Assembly: GCA_012511315.1 (NCBI GenBank)
Contig: JAAZGI010000318.1
Span: 1 to 5,877 of the forward strand
Length of the DNA stretch: 5,877 nt
Direction of reading: 5' to 3'
Origin: Clostridium sp.
GTDB taxonomy: Bacteria; Bacillota; Clostridia; Clostridiales; Clostridiaceae
Part shown: in pieces, positions 1 through 5,848 of the stretch
How positions within the stretch are numbered: the stretch's first letter is position 1
How the letters are laid out: every line of letters starts with the position of its first letter
The notes under the pieces: generated by a model
Database searches by the model: none
What the model was told of the DNA's origin: nothing
Seen by the model: the letters and a program-made list of their open reading frames with translations, nothing else
Translations under genes and position numbers: made by a program

Positions 1-110
1 AAATTGGCTAACGATATTTCTCTCTCCTTACCCCCACCTTAAAGCAAGAATTTTATTTATCATTCATATAGATTCCAGGCCTTTATCAGTTCCAAAAAAT
101 CACTCTCATC

Positions 111-134
111 TTTTGAGAAAGATTTTTCTCAAAA
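111..134. repeat. Perfect 10-bp inverted repeat downstream of the MFS gene
   Basis: TTTTGAGAAA, four bases, TTTCTCAAAA. The stem is AT-rich, and the eight-T tract of the minus strand (131-138) precedes and enters the stem instead of following it. It is therefore not a textbook terminator in either direction. It may be a weak terminator, an RNA-stability element or a protein site. Confidence 0.4.
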
Positions 135-182
135 AAAATCTCCATGCTTGATTTAGCTTGAAGACTTTCTTTTTTGTTATCT

Positions 183-200
183 TTCAATACTGGCATTGAA
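183..200 (-). repeat. Small hairpin just after the MFS stop
   Basis: TTCAAT and ATTGAA form a 6-bp inverted repeat (7 with a G-U pair in minus-strand RNA), 14 bases beyond the transporter stop. There is no U-run after it, so it is at best a weak 3'-end structure. Confidence 0.3.
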
Positions 201-214
201 TCAGATTTCTTTAA

Positions 215-1507
215 TTATTCCACTTCATTTTCTTGATCTGAGCGATTAAAATGAGTCACTTGTAAAATAGCTAAGAGAGCTAAAGCAAAGGCAATTGGTG
301 CATAGACAAACAGAGAACGGAATGACCCAGACATATCGCGCACGAATCCAAATAAAATTGGACTTACAATGGAGGCTGAAAAAGAGAAGAAATAATAGTA
401 GCCTGTGAAGGTTCCCAGCTCATCTTCGCCGGCCATTTCAAGAACCATGGGCAAAGAATTAATGTTAATACAAGCCCAGAAGAGTCCGCCTAATAGTAAT
501 AAAATCCGAATGCTCCATAGGTTCTCTAAAAACATAAGAGGGATAAATACCAATACTAATCCAATCAGCCCCATTAGGATGGTACGCCGTCTACCAATTT
601 TCTCCGCTAGAATTCCTGAAGGAAGTGCAAACACAACAAAAGCAACAGAGAAGAAGGATAATAAAATGGCTGCCTGACCCTCTGATTGACCTAAAACTGT
701 TGTCGCATAACTTGTAAAAAAGGTTTCCACCGCATTATAGGCCGCAAACCAAAAGAATATTGCTAGAAGCAAGAAAAATAGACTTCGCTTGGACGCTTTA
801 GAAAGCTTATTAAAGCCTTCTAGTCCAAAACCCAAACCTTTAGCAGGCTGCTCTTTATCTTCAATCCCAGATTGATTTTCGGCTGCAACTCTAGCCTTTT
901 CAACCAAACGAGGATTCAGTTTATTTTCCTTGATGGTTAAAAATAAAATCACCACAGCAATGAGCATAATAATTGAACCCATTAAGAAAATGGCGCCTCG
1001 ACCATAGGCATGGGCAATGCGTCCGCCAACTAGAAAAGCAATAATCGATGCAATTCCACCCATTAAGTTAATCAAACCATTTGCTTTACTGCGCAAGGGG
1101 TCTGGTGTTAAATCGGGCATTAAAGCAATCATCGGTGCTCGCCAAATAGACATTACAAAATTAAAAATAATAACGACTAGCATTAAAAGCCAAAGATATT
1201 TTAAATGTGGTATAAAGGCAAATAGTACTGCACAAATTGGTGCTCCAATTAATACGTAGGGCATCCTTCGACCAAGCCGATTATGGGTCCGGTCACTTTT
1301 CGCTCCAAAGTAGGGTTGGAAAATGACTCCAAACACATTATCAATTGTCATAATTAACCCAACGGTGGTGGTAGACGTAATGAAATCTTGGAGAATCAGT
1401 GGCACAAAACTGTTATAGATACTCCAAAGCAGTGAGCTTGCAAAAAAGCCCAGACCAATTAGTAGCGTCCTTTTATAATTTAACCGCATATTTTCCTGTG
1501 TTGGCAT
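215..1507 (-). CDS. Major facilitator superfamily transporter, SLC45-like
   Basis: Encodes 430 residues, a typical MFS length, with about 12 hydrophobic segments: roughly 14-38, 48-67, 83-101, 105-122, 143-163, 172-192, then 241-262, 278-299, 309-327, 332-352, 367-388 and 398-418. The charged 193-240 stretch is the usual central cytoplasmic loop. MFS motif A is seen after segment 2 as GAKSDRTHNRLGRRMPY (68-84) and repeated in the second half as GILAEKIGRRR (298-308). The SDRTHNRLGRR-type signature recalls the SLC45/GPH-like branch, whose known members include sugar/proton symporters, but the substrate cannot be read from sequence. Its neighbours suggest proline, a proline derivative or 5-aminovalerate, yet a terminator separates it from the prd genes, so the link is weak. 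It should lie in the cytoplasmic membrane. Confidence 0.9.
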   Translation of the reverse strand: MPTQENMRLNYKRTLLIGLGFFASSLLWSIYNSFVPLILQDFITSTTTVGLIMTIDNVFGVIFQPYFGAKSDRTHNRLGRRMPYVLIGAPICAVLFAFIPHLKYLWLLMLVVIIFNFVMSIWRAPMIALMPDLTPDPLRSKANGLINLMGGIASIIAFLVGGRIAHAYGRGAIFLMGSIIMLIAVVILFLTIKENKLNPRLVEKARVAAENQSGIEDKEQPAKGLGFGLEGFNKLSKASKRSLFFLLLAIFFWFAAYNAVETFFTSYATTVLGQSEGQAAILLSFFSVAFVVFALPSGILAEKIGRRRTILMGLIGLVLVFIPLMFLENLWSIRILLLLGGLFWACININSLPMVLEMAGEDELGTFTGYYYFFSFSASIVSPILFGFVRDMSGSFRSLFVYAPIAFALALLAILQVTHFNRSDQENEVE

Positions 1508-1513
1508 GAAACT

Positions 1514-1520
1514 TCACCTC
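1514..1520 (-). promoter_or_regulatory. Ribosome binding site of the MFS gene
   Basis: GAGGTGA six bases before the ATG at 1507 supports the first methionine rather than Met7, which has only a weaker AGGA-like site upstream. Confidence 0.7.
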
Positions 1521-1534
1521 TCTTTATTAACTCC

Positions 1535-1563
1535 ATTGTAGTTATAAATCTTCAGCATAGCAA
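1535..1563 (-). promoter_or_regulatory. Candidate promoter of the transporter gene
   Basis: On the minus strand TTGCTA (1558-1563), 17 bases, then TACAAT (1535-1540), just upstream of the transporter's ribosome binding site. An alternative is TTGCGA (1590-1595), 16 bases, TATAAA (1568-1573). Each has a 4/6 and a 5/6 match to the housekeeping consensus. Position after a terminator makes a promoter here likely, but which one is unclear. Confidence 0.35.
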
Positions 1564-1660
1564 TTGATTTATACTCTTTCACCTTCTCTTCGCAAATTTT
1601 CGCCATTAAATATATGCTTCCTTATCTAAATTTCTTTAACCTAATCTAGCATCTTCATCG

Positions 1661-1705
1661 AAAAAAGAGCCAAACCAATCAATCATTTGTTTGGTTTGAC
1701 TCTTT
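1661..1705 (-). terminator. Intrinsic terminator after prdF
   Basis: Minus-strand arms 1705-1691 and 1678-1664 pair over 15 bp (AAAGAGUCAAACCAA with its partner; one G-U pair) around a 12-nt loop. The descending arm runs into six U residues (1666-1661). The G-U pair would be a C-A mismatch in plus-strand RNA, and the U-run exists only in the minus reading, so it acts on transcripts coming from prdF. It closes the prd operon and separates it from the transporter gene. Confidence 0.88.
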
Positions 1706-1782
1706 CTTATTATCTTGTTTCCATTAGATTTCTTCATTTTTTTCAAGTTCTCTGTTGAGTTTTTAATAATTTAGCCTAATTT

Positions 1783-2790
1783 CTACTTTAATGTGAATCC
1801 ATACTTGACTGGGTCTGAATCATCAATCACAAATTGGTTAAATCCTGTGATCCAAGCAGACCCTGTAATCTGTGGGATATAGGCATCAAATTCTCCAACT
1901 TTCGTCTTACTTATTATTTTCCCTTGAAACATGGTTCCTGTAATAGATTCATAAACAAATTCTTCACCGATTGCCAGTTTGCCTTTGGCGCATAGTGTAG
2001 CCATTTTTGCACTAGTTCCTGTTCCACAGGGAGAGCGATCAATCTGACGGTCACCAAAAATCACTACATTACGGGCATCCGCCTGGGCGGAAACAGCAGG
2101 ACCATATATTTCAATGAGATCGACTGTTTTGATATGAGGCTGCAAAGGGTGAGACACTTTGATTTCACGGTTAATAATTTCTCGTAATTCCAAGGCTTGA
2201 TTCATCAATTCCTCACTATGTTCCGGTAAAATATCATAGCCCAAATAATCTGATTTAATTAAAGCAAAGAAGGATCCACCAAAGGCAATATCAAAAGTAA
2301 CCTCACCTAACATGGGTGTCGTCACTTTTACATCTTGTTGGTAGAGAAAAGATGGTACGTTAGTTACAGTAACTGACTTCACCTTACCATCCACCACTGC
2401 CACAGAGGCTTCGACAAGCCCAGCAGGAGCATCTAACCTAACCTTAGTGATGGGTTCCACTTTAGGTACGATGCCAGTTTCTACTGCTGCCATCGAGGTA
2501 CCAATGGTGCCATGACCACACATATTAAGATAGCCACCAGCATCCATAAAGATAATCCCTATATCAGCATCTTGATGAACGGGTTCAGTCAAAATAGCTC
2601 CAAACATATTGGCATGGCCTCTTGGCTCTAGCATGACTGCTCGCCTTAGCCAATCCAAATGTTCTTCCATATATTCTTTCTTTTCCATCATGGTCTTACC
2701 AATAATTGTAGGTACGCCCTTTGTTATAATTCTTGTTGGTTCTCCTGCCGTATGGGTATCGATGGCATTAAAGATACGGTTGCTTGTCAT
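1783..2790 (-). CDS. prdF: Proline racemase PrdF
   Basis: Encodes 335 residues, the normal length for a PrpA-type, cofactor-independent proline racemase. It interconverts L- and D-proline in the cytoplasm and so feeds the D-proline reductase encoded just upstream. The two-base mechanism uses a cysteine thiolate/thiol pair, and both cysteines are present: Cys91 in MCGHGTIG (90-97) and Cys255 in DRSPCGTGTSAK (251-262). Further family blocks are AIDTHTAGEPTRI (9-21), MLEPRGHANMFGA (53-65), GGSFFALI (171-178), HIKTVDLIEIYG (219-230) and ITGSAWITGFNQFVID (308-323). Two cysteines rule out the Cys/Thr dehydratase subtype. 4-hydroxyproline epimerase is a close relative, but the operon and the resemblance to the clostridial enzyme favour proline. 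The start has AGGAGA 7 nt upstream. It lies 204 bp after prdB with no clear terminator between them, so cotranscription is likely. Confidence 0.95.
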   Translation of the reverse strand: MTSNRIFNAIDTHTAGEPTRIITKGVPTIIGKTMMEKKEYMEEHLDWLRRAVMLEPRGHANMFGAILTEPVHQDADIGIIFMDAGGYLNMCGHGTIGTSMAAVETGIVPKVEPITKVRLDAPAGLVEASVAVVDGKVKSVTVTNVPSFLYQQDVKVTTPMLGEVTFDIAFGGSFFALIKSDYLGYDILPEHSEELMNQALELREIINREIKVSHPLQPHIKTVDLIEIYGPAVSAQADARNVVIFGDRQIDRSPCGTGTSAKMATLCAKGKLAIGEEFVYESITGTMFQGKIISKTKVGEFDAYIPQITGSAWITGFNQFVIDDSDPVKYGFTLK

Positions 2791-2797
2791 AATTCAT

Positions 2798-2803
2798 TCT
2801 CCT
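2798..2803 (-). promoter_or_regulatory. Ribosome binding site of prdF
   Basis: AGGAGA seven bases before the ATG at 2790. A second ATG at 2795-2797, directly after it, is out of frame and too close to be used. Confidence 0.7.
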
Positions 2804-2834
2804 GATGATCACATAATATGGTCTGCTTTTCTTC

Positions 2835-2847
2835 TGGATTTAATCCA
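2835..2847. repeat. 13-bp palindrome upstream of prdF
   Basis: TGGATT-T-AATCCA is a perfect 6-bp inverted repeat around one central base, in the prdF leader about 30 bases before its ribosome binding site. It is short enough to be chance, but it is placed where a repressor operator could act on prdF. No second copy was noticed in the other intergenic regions. Confidence 0.25.
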
Positions 2848-2884
2848 TCAACAATCCCGTTCATAGGCCGATACATTTATGATA

Positions 2885-2911
2885 TCGACACAAAATATAT
2901 ACGGGTATAAT
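2885..2911 (+). promoter_or_regulatory. Possible plus-strand promoter facing prdB (weak)
   Basis: TCGACA (2885-2890), 15 bases, then a perfect TATAAT (2906-2911). Transcription would run through the hairpin region and antisense to prdB. The spacing is short, and AT-rich intergenic DNA produces such matches by chance. Confidence 0.2.
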
Positions 2912-2916
2912 CATAT

Positions 2917-2956
2917 TTAAGCACAAATAGGATTTTTCTTCCCTATCCATGCTTAA
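2917..2956 (-). promoter_or_regulatory. Long hairpin in the prdB-prdF intergenic RNA
   Basis: Read on the minus strand, a 15-nt arm (2956-2942) and its partner (2931-2917) form an unbroken 15-bp stem around a 10-nt A-rich loop, 38 bases after the prdB stop. Three adjacent pairs are G-U wobbles, which become A-C mismatches in the opposite strand's RNA. The structure is therefore complete only in the sense transcript. No U-run follows, so it is not a standard intrinsic terminator. It could stabilise or process the prdA-prdB message, or tune read-through into prdF. Confidence 0.55.
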
Positions 2957-2994
2957 TCCTGCTTTTAAAACTGGTTATTAATTTAAAGAGAGTT

Positions 2995-3720
2995 TTATAC
3001 TTTAGCTGTGTATTCAAAGGGTAGTGGCACAATTTTACCTGCCGATGGAATTTCAATGAGTTGCTCAAGGGTTGCTTTAACAATTCCCATTTGCATTTCA
3101 GGATTGTTTGGCTCACCAGCATTAGCGCCCATGGGCACTCTGGGTGCCACGGCTCTGGGTGTTCCACTCTGTCGAACAACGGGCGGTAAGGCTGCAATCA
3201 CAATGGTAGGAATCCCCGATTCCTCAATAGCTCTCTGTACAATGACAGCAGATCTATGACAGGTTCCTCAGCCAGCCGTCATAATAACAGCGTCCACATT
3301 TTCTTCTTTTAATCGTCTGGCAATCTCAGGCCCTGTTTCATCACGAAACTTTTCTTGGTCACCACCGCCGCCCATAAAACCAAAGTGAAAGGGTGCTACT
3401 TCTTTAATAAATCCACTCTCGGCAAGTTCCTGCAGCCGATTGATGGGAAACATGGCATTGATGTCTTTATTGACATCGGCATTATCATAACCACCATGGG
3501 ATACCATGAGCTCTTCAGCTTTCACATCCCCTGGAATTTCTCGAATGGAAAAGTCGCCGGCTAAATTAAACCGTTCATCGGTTTTTAAATGCACACCAGC
3601 CGCTGACGCCATGGCCACGCGCATATCTTTGAGTTCTTTGGTTACTTCAGTCCATACCGGGCTTGGCGTAATTGGCACATATATTTCTGACTGGAGACCT
3701 TTAATTACTGTCAAATCCAT
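2995..3720 (-). CDS. prdB: D-proline reductase selenoprotein subunit PrdB (in-frame UGA = Sec)
   Basis: Encodes 241 residues when the TGA at 3268-3270 is read as selenocysteine 151. There are 150 residues before it and 90 after it in the same frame, ending at TAA (2995-2997). PrdB (about 26 kDa) carries the selenol that attacks D-proline bound to the PrdA pyruvoyl group. Family blocks run unbroken across the TGA: GLQSEIYVPITPSPVW (8-23), SHGGYDNADVNKDI (74-87), GFMGGGGDQEKF (114-125), then TAG-Sec-GTCHRSAVIVQRA, APRVPMGANAGEPNN and IPSAGKIVPLPFEY. Sec151 and Cys154 form a UxxC redox pair. The chosen ATG at 3720 has AGGAGG 6 nt upstream and matches the family N terminus. A start at 3774 would add 18 unrelated residues. 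An apparent downstream start at 3201 is only an internal GTG valine codon. The gene overlaps its upstream neighbour by 20 nt. Read without recoding it would look like two broken genes. Confidence 0.96.
3235..3270 (-). promoter_or_regulatory. Selenocysteine UGA and candidate SECIS hairpin in prdB
   Basis: The recoded TGA is at 3268-3270. Bacterial selenocysteine insertion needs a hairpin directly downstream. Folding by hand, counting U of UGA as base 1, pairs CUGU (9-12) with ACAG (33-36), then C13-G31, A14-U29, U15-A28, G17-C27, A18-U26 and U19-G25 around a CUGCU loop, with bulged U30 and U32. A bulged U and a small loop at this distance fit a bacterial SECIS. The recoding itself is very well supported by protein conservation; this exact fold is only plausible. 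Confidence 0.5.
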
Positions 3721-3976
3721 TGTCTTCCTCCTGCTTTTTTCCGTTGATATTATTTTTATACTCTTCATTAACATTCTCAGATAACACTTCTGGATAACTC
3801 ATGACAAAACCAACTTCCATCCCGACTTGGAGAGGCCAATCGGTAATCAGCATCCGTTTGGGCAGGCGGATATGGCCTAAGCGACCTTTAAGGTCGATGG
3901 CCACGCCCCCATCGGTAACTTCTACAATAATACCCTCATGATATTGCTCCGTGGACAGATATTTAAGATTTTCCAT
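3701..3976 (-). CDS. Small S1-like protein between prdA and prdB
   Basis: Encodes 91 residues of unknown function. Residues about 13-64 form a compact beta-rich block with alternating hydrophobic residues and glycines (GIIVEVTDGGVAIDLKGRLG, then a GMEVGFVMSYPEVL segment). It resembles an S1/OB-type barrel, and I recall small proteins of this kind in clostridial prd operons, possibly the CBO2463/CBO2479 domain family; that name is from memory. Residues 66-91 are a polar, charged, probably disordered tail. There are no cysteines, signal peptide or membrane segments, so it should be cytoplasmic. The start shares one base with the prdA stop (TAATG), with an AAGGA 6 nt upstream inside prdA. The 3' end runs 20 nt into prdB and contains the prdB ribosome binding site. 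Translation is therefore probably coupled to both reductase genes. A role in assembly, maturation or RNA binding is only a guess. Confidence 0.88.
   Translation of the reverse strand: MENLKYLSTEQYHEGIIVEVTDGGVAIDLKGRLGHIRLPKRMLITDWPLQVGMEVGFVMSYPEVLSENVNEEYKNNINGKKQEEDNGFDSN
3727..3732 (-). promoter_or_regulatory. Ribosome binding site of prdB
   Basis: A perfect AGGAGG six bases before the ATG at 3720, lying inside the 3' end of the small upstream gene. It decides the prdB start: the in-frame ATG at 3774 has no comparable site and lacks family similarity over its first 18 codons. Confidence 0.85.
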
Positions 3977-5835
3977 TAGTCTTCCTTCTCATAGATTTCA
4001 GCCCGTTTACGAGATTTTTCTAAAACTTGCTCATTATCTTCCAGTTTAATTTCTCGGCCTGTTGCTTTTGTTATTCGATCAATATTCTTTAACTTCACGT
4101 CATTATTCCATTTTCTTTCCGCTTCTAAGACTTCTTCACCAGCCATAACGGCTTTAATCATGGCAAGGGCTCGAACGGCATCCTCTGGCGCTAAGCAGTT
4201 GTTTTCAAGAATCTCATTTTCAATTCCTTGTTTGGATTTATTATTATCAATCATATACTTCATATACTCATTGCCAACTACCAAGGCACCCTGTACGGCG
4301 CAAAATGACATCCCAACCACTGGATAGCCGCGCATGCCTACTTCTTCATGGTGAGCTGCAAAATCAATGTGGTTGTTACCAAAGCCCTCTGTGGTAATAA
4401 TCACACCATCGGGATCAATGGCCTCAATTGTCATTCCCAAACGCTTGGAGACATAAAACTTCTCTGAGTTAACTTGCGGTGAACCAACAAACAGTACGCC
4501 ACAGAGATTAATCTCATTATCATTCATGGCTTCCAGCACTAAAGGCTCTCTAAAGTAGTGACGGGAAGTTTCCTTTGAGGCCGGTCCAATACAAGTTAGA
4601 GCATGGATTCCACCATCCAAGACTTCCAAGGGGGACAGCATAATGGGTAAGTTGCCTAGGTCAACATTGGGTTTTGCTCCCAAAGTCCCTACCGGCTCTA
4701 CGGGTAAAATTAAGTTATCATGCATGGCCCCTTGACCCATAATTTCTTTTACAATTAATACTTTCTTTCGGCCCGTCTTTTTCGTTTGTTTAAATTCTTC
4801 GCGACGGGAAATTAAGCTATCTTCAGCAACTTTAAGCGCCGCTCTAATTTCTTCGGTAATAAAGTCAGAGGCTTTATGCGCTGCCAAAGGACCGGGTCGC
4901 TCCATATTGGTGCCGGCTTTAATGGTCACTTGTGTCTTAATAAAAATATCCCCATAATCAGGCGAACCGGGACGTCCCCACATAATGTTACGATCCATTG
5001 GACCTTCTGAAGAACCAAACTCTCCAATTTGCACGCCATTTTCATCGGTTCCCGTGACCATCATAATGGAACCTTCAATAACTCGGGTAATACCTGAACC
5101 TAAATCACCAGCTTCTTTTGTTGCAATCGGCTGGACATCCATAATAGTCTCCGAATATTTTGAGTACTCTTCTGGTGTGATAATATCCAACACCAAATCG
5201 GTCACCAATTTTTGAGATGCAATGGCTTCAGCCTCAATTCCATCCCGAATAAATAAGGTGGTTCCCTCTATTTTAGTTTCTGGTCCCCGCAAAACCTCAT
5301 TAATCTGGAAATACTTTTTCTCTAAAGTCCGTAGCACTTTATCTTCTTGAGGCTTTTCTGGAGTCACTTTAGGAGCTTGAGCTCCGCCGTTAATCCCTTG
5401 GCTAGCCATGGAACCAGCCATAGCCATAGGAATTTTTACATCAATATTTTTTCCCTCACCAATTTGAATATGAATATAATCCATCGCTGCATTGGTGTTG
5501 GTGAAGCCTTGGCCCATCGGTTGCTCAAAGGCCACTCCCCCAGTAGACTCGGAATCCTTATCGCCTTCGACTTCGACTGGCTTCTCCGCCAACTCAACCA
5601 TATCTCTGGTAATGGGTGTTAAAGCATCTAACGTTACTTTTAGCTTTCCGTCCAGTACTTCTCCAATGGTTAAGGTATCTTCTGGAAATTCCAATAAACC
5701 AGTTTCTTCTAAATCGGCAAAGATTGCCGGGTCTTCTAAAATAGATGGTTCAATAACTGCGCCTGCTTCAAATCTACAGCATGTTACTGCCCTTTTGTTT
5801 GCCTGCGCTTGAGCAGTTTCCCTTGTAATTGACAT
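3976..5835 (-). CDS. prdA: D-proline reductase proprotein PrdA (pyruvoyl enzyme precursor)
   Basis: Encodes 619 residues, close to the usual length of PrdA. The protein is the precursor of the two non-selenium subunits of cytoplasmic D-proline reductase, which reduces D-proline to 5-aminovalerate in Stickland fermentation. In this family the chain cleaves itself before a cysteine, which becomes a pyruvoyl group that binds the proline nitrogen. The site is visible here as HALTCIGPAS, with Thr414-Cys415, and would give about 414-residue and 205-residue chains (the family's 45 and 23 kDa subunits). Other family blocks are a Cys19-Cys20 pair near the N terminus, IHIQIGEGKNI (121-131), GTDENGVQIGEFGSSEG (262-278), IMGQGAMHDNLILPVEP (365-381) and TTEGFGNNHIDFA (481-493). 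Residues about 84-165 are a variable acidic, then Gly/Ala/Met/Pro-rich linker. An AGGAGG lies 7 nt before the ATG. The stop overlaps the next gene by one base. The identity is near certain; the cleavage is inferred from the family. Confidence 0.97.
   Translation of the reverse strand: MSITRETAQAQANKRAVTCCRFEAGAVIEPSILEDPAIFADLEETGLLEFPEDTLTIGEVLDGKLKVTLDALTPITRDMVELAEKPVEVEGDKDSESTGGVAFEQPMGQGFTNTNAAMDYIHIQIGEGKNIDVKIPMAMAGSMASQGINGGAQAPKVTPEKPQEDKVLRTLEKKYFQINEVLRGPETKIEGTTLFIRDGIEAEAIASQKLVTDLVLDIITPEEYSKYSETIMDVQPIATKEAGDLGSGITRVIEGSIMMVTGTDENGVQIGEFGSSEGPMDRNIMWGRPGSPDYGDIFIKTQVTIKAGTNMERPGPLAAHKASDFITEEIRAALKVAEDSLISRREEFKQTKKTGRKKVLIVKEIMGQGAMHDNLILPVEPVGTLGAKPNVDLGNLPIMLSPLEVLDGGIHALTCIGPASKETSRHYFREPLVLEAMNDNEINLCGVLFVGSPQVNSEKFYVSKRLGMTIEAIDPDGVIITTEGFGNNHIDFAAHHEEVGMRGYPVVGMSFCAVQGALVVGNEYMKYMIDNNKSKQGIENEILENNCLAPEDAVRALAMIKAVMAGEEVLEAERKWNNDVKLKNIDRITKATGREIKLEDNEQVLEKSRKRAEIYEKED
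4591..4596 (-). other. Thr-Cys self-cleavage site of PrdA (pyruvoyl formation)
   Basis: The codons ACT (Thr414) and TGT (Cys415) encode the predicted processing point. In characterised D-proline reductase the peptide bond before this cysteine breaks, and the cysteine becomes the N-terminal pyruvoyl group of the 23 kDa chain. The surrounding block, GGIHALTCIGPASKE (408-422), is intact, so the enzyme should be able to mature. The site is seen in sequence; the chemistry comes from the family. Confidence 0.85.
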
Positions 5836-5842
5836 GAATCTT

Positions 5843-5848
5843 CCTCCT
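5843..5848 (-). promoter_or_regulatory. Ribosome binding site of prdA
   Basis: A perfect AGGAGG on the minus strand, seven bases before the ATG at 5835, fixes the prdA start. Only about 30 further bases of leader are in the window. They show no clear promoter, so the operon promoter lies beyond the right edge. In Clostridioides difficile prdA is driven by a sigma-54 promoter under the activator PrdR; that cannot be checked here. Confidence 0.85.

Larger units (their letters stand above)
1..214. other. Noncoding 3' flank of the MFS gene
   Basis: AT-rich DNA without a supportable gene on either strand. It holds the two inverted repeats listed separately. A Shine-Dalgarno-like AAGGAG on the minus strand at 24-29 has no start codon within reach inside the window. 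Confidence 0.6.

Noticed and set aside
24..29. Minus-strand AAGGAG near the left edge as the start of a further gene
   Set aside because: There is no ATG, GTG or TTG at a usable distance before the window ends.
1636..1737. Minus-strand ORF of 33 codons between prdF and the transporter gene
   Set aside because: It has no ribosome binding site, and most of it overlaps the arms of the intrinsic terminator.
2791..2994. Sigma-54 promoter (GG-N10-GC type) upstream of prdF
   Set aside because: No TGGCAC/TTGCA-like pair was found on the minus strand of this gap, although PrdR-type control of the operon is known elsewhere.
2943..3197. 84-residue minus-strand ORF overlapping the end of prdB
   Set aside because: It is in a different frame from the conserved PrdB C terminus and has no family-like sequence, so it is a shadow of prdB.
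2995..3201. Separate 68-residue gene starting at 3201
   Set aside because: Its start is an internal GTG valine codon; the frame is continuous with prdB through the selenocysteine UGA.
3721..3774. An 18-codon N-terminal extension of PrdB starting at 3774
   Set aside because: The AGGAGG at 3727-3732 and the family N terminus both place the start at 3720, and the extension overlaps the coding end of the small gene.
5347..5812. Plus-strand ORFs of 91 and 106 residues opposite prdA
   Set aside because: They lie antisense to well-conserved prdA sequence and show no recognisable domain; mirror ORFs.
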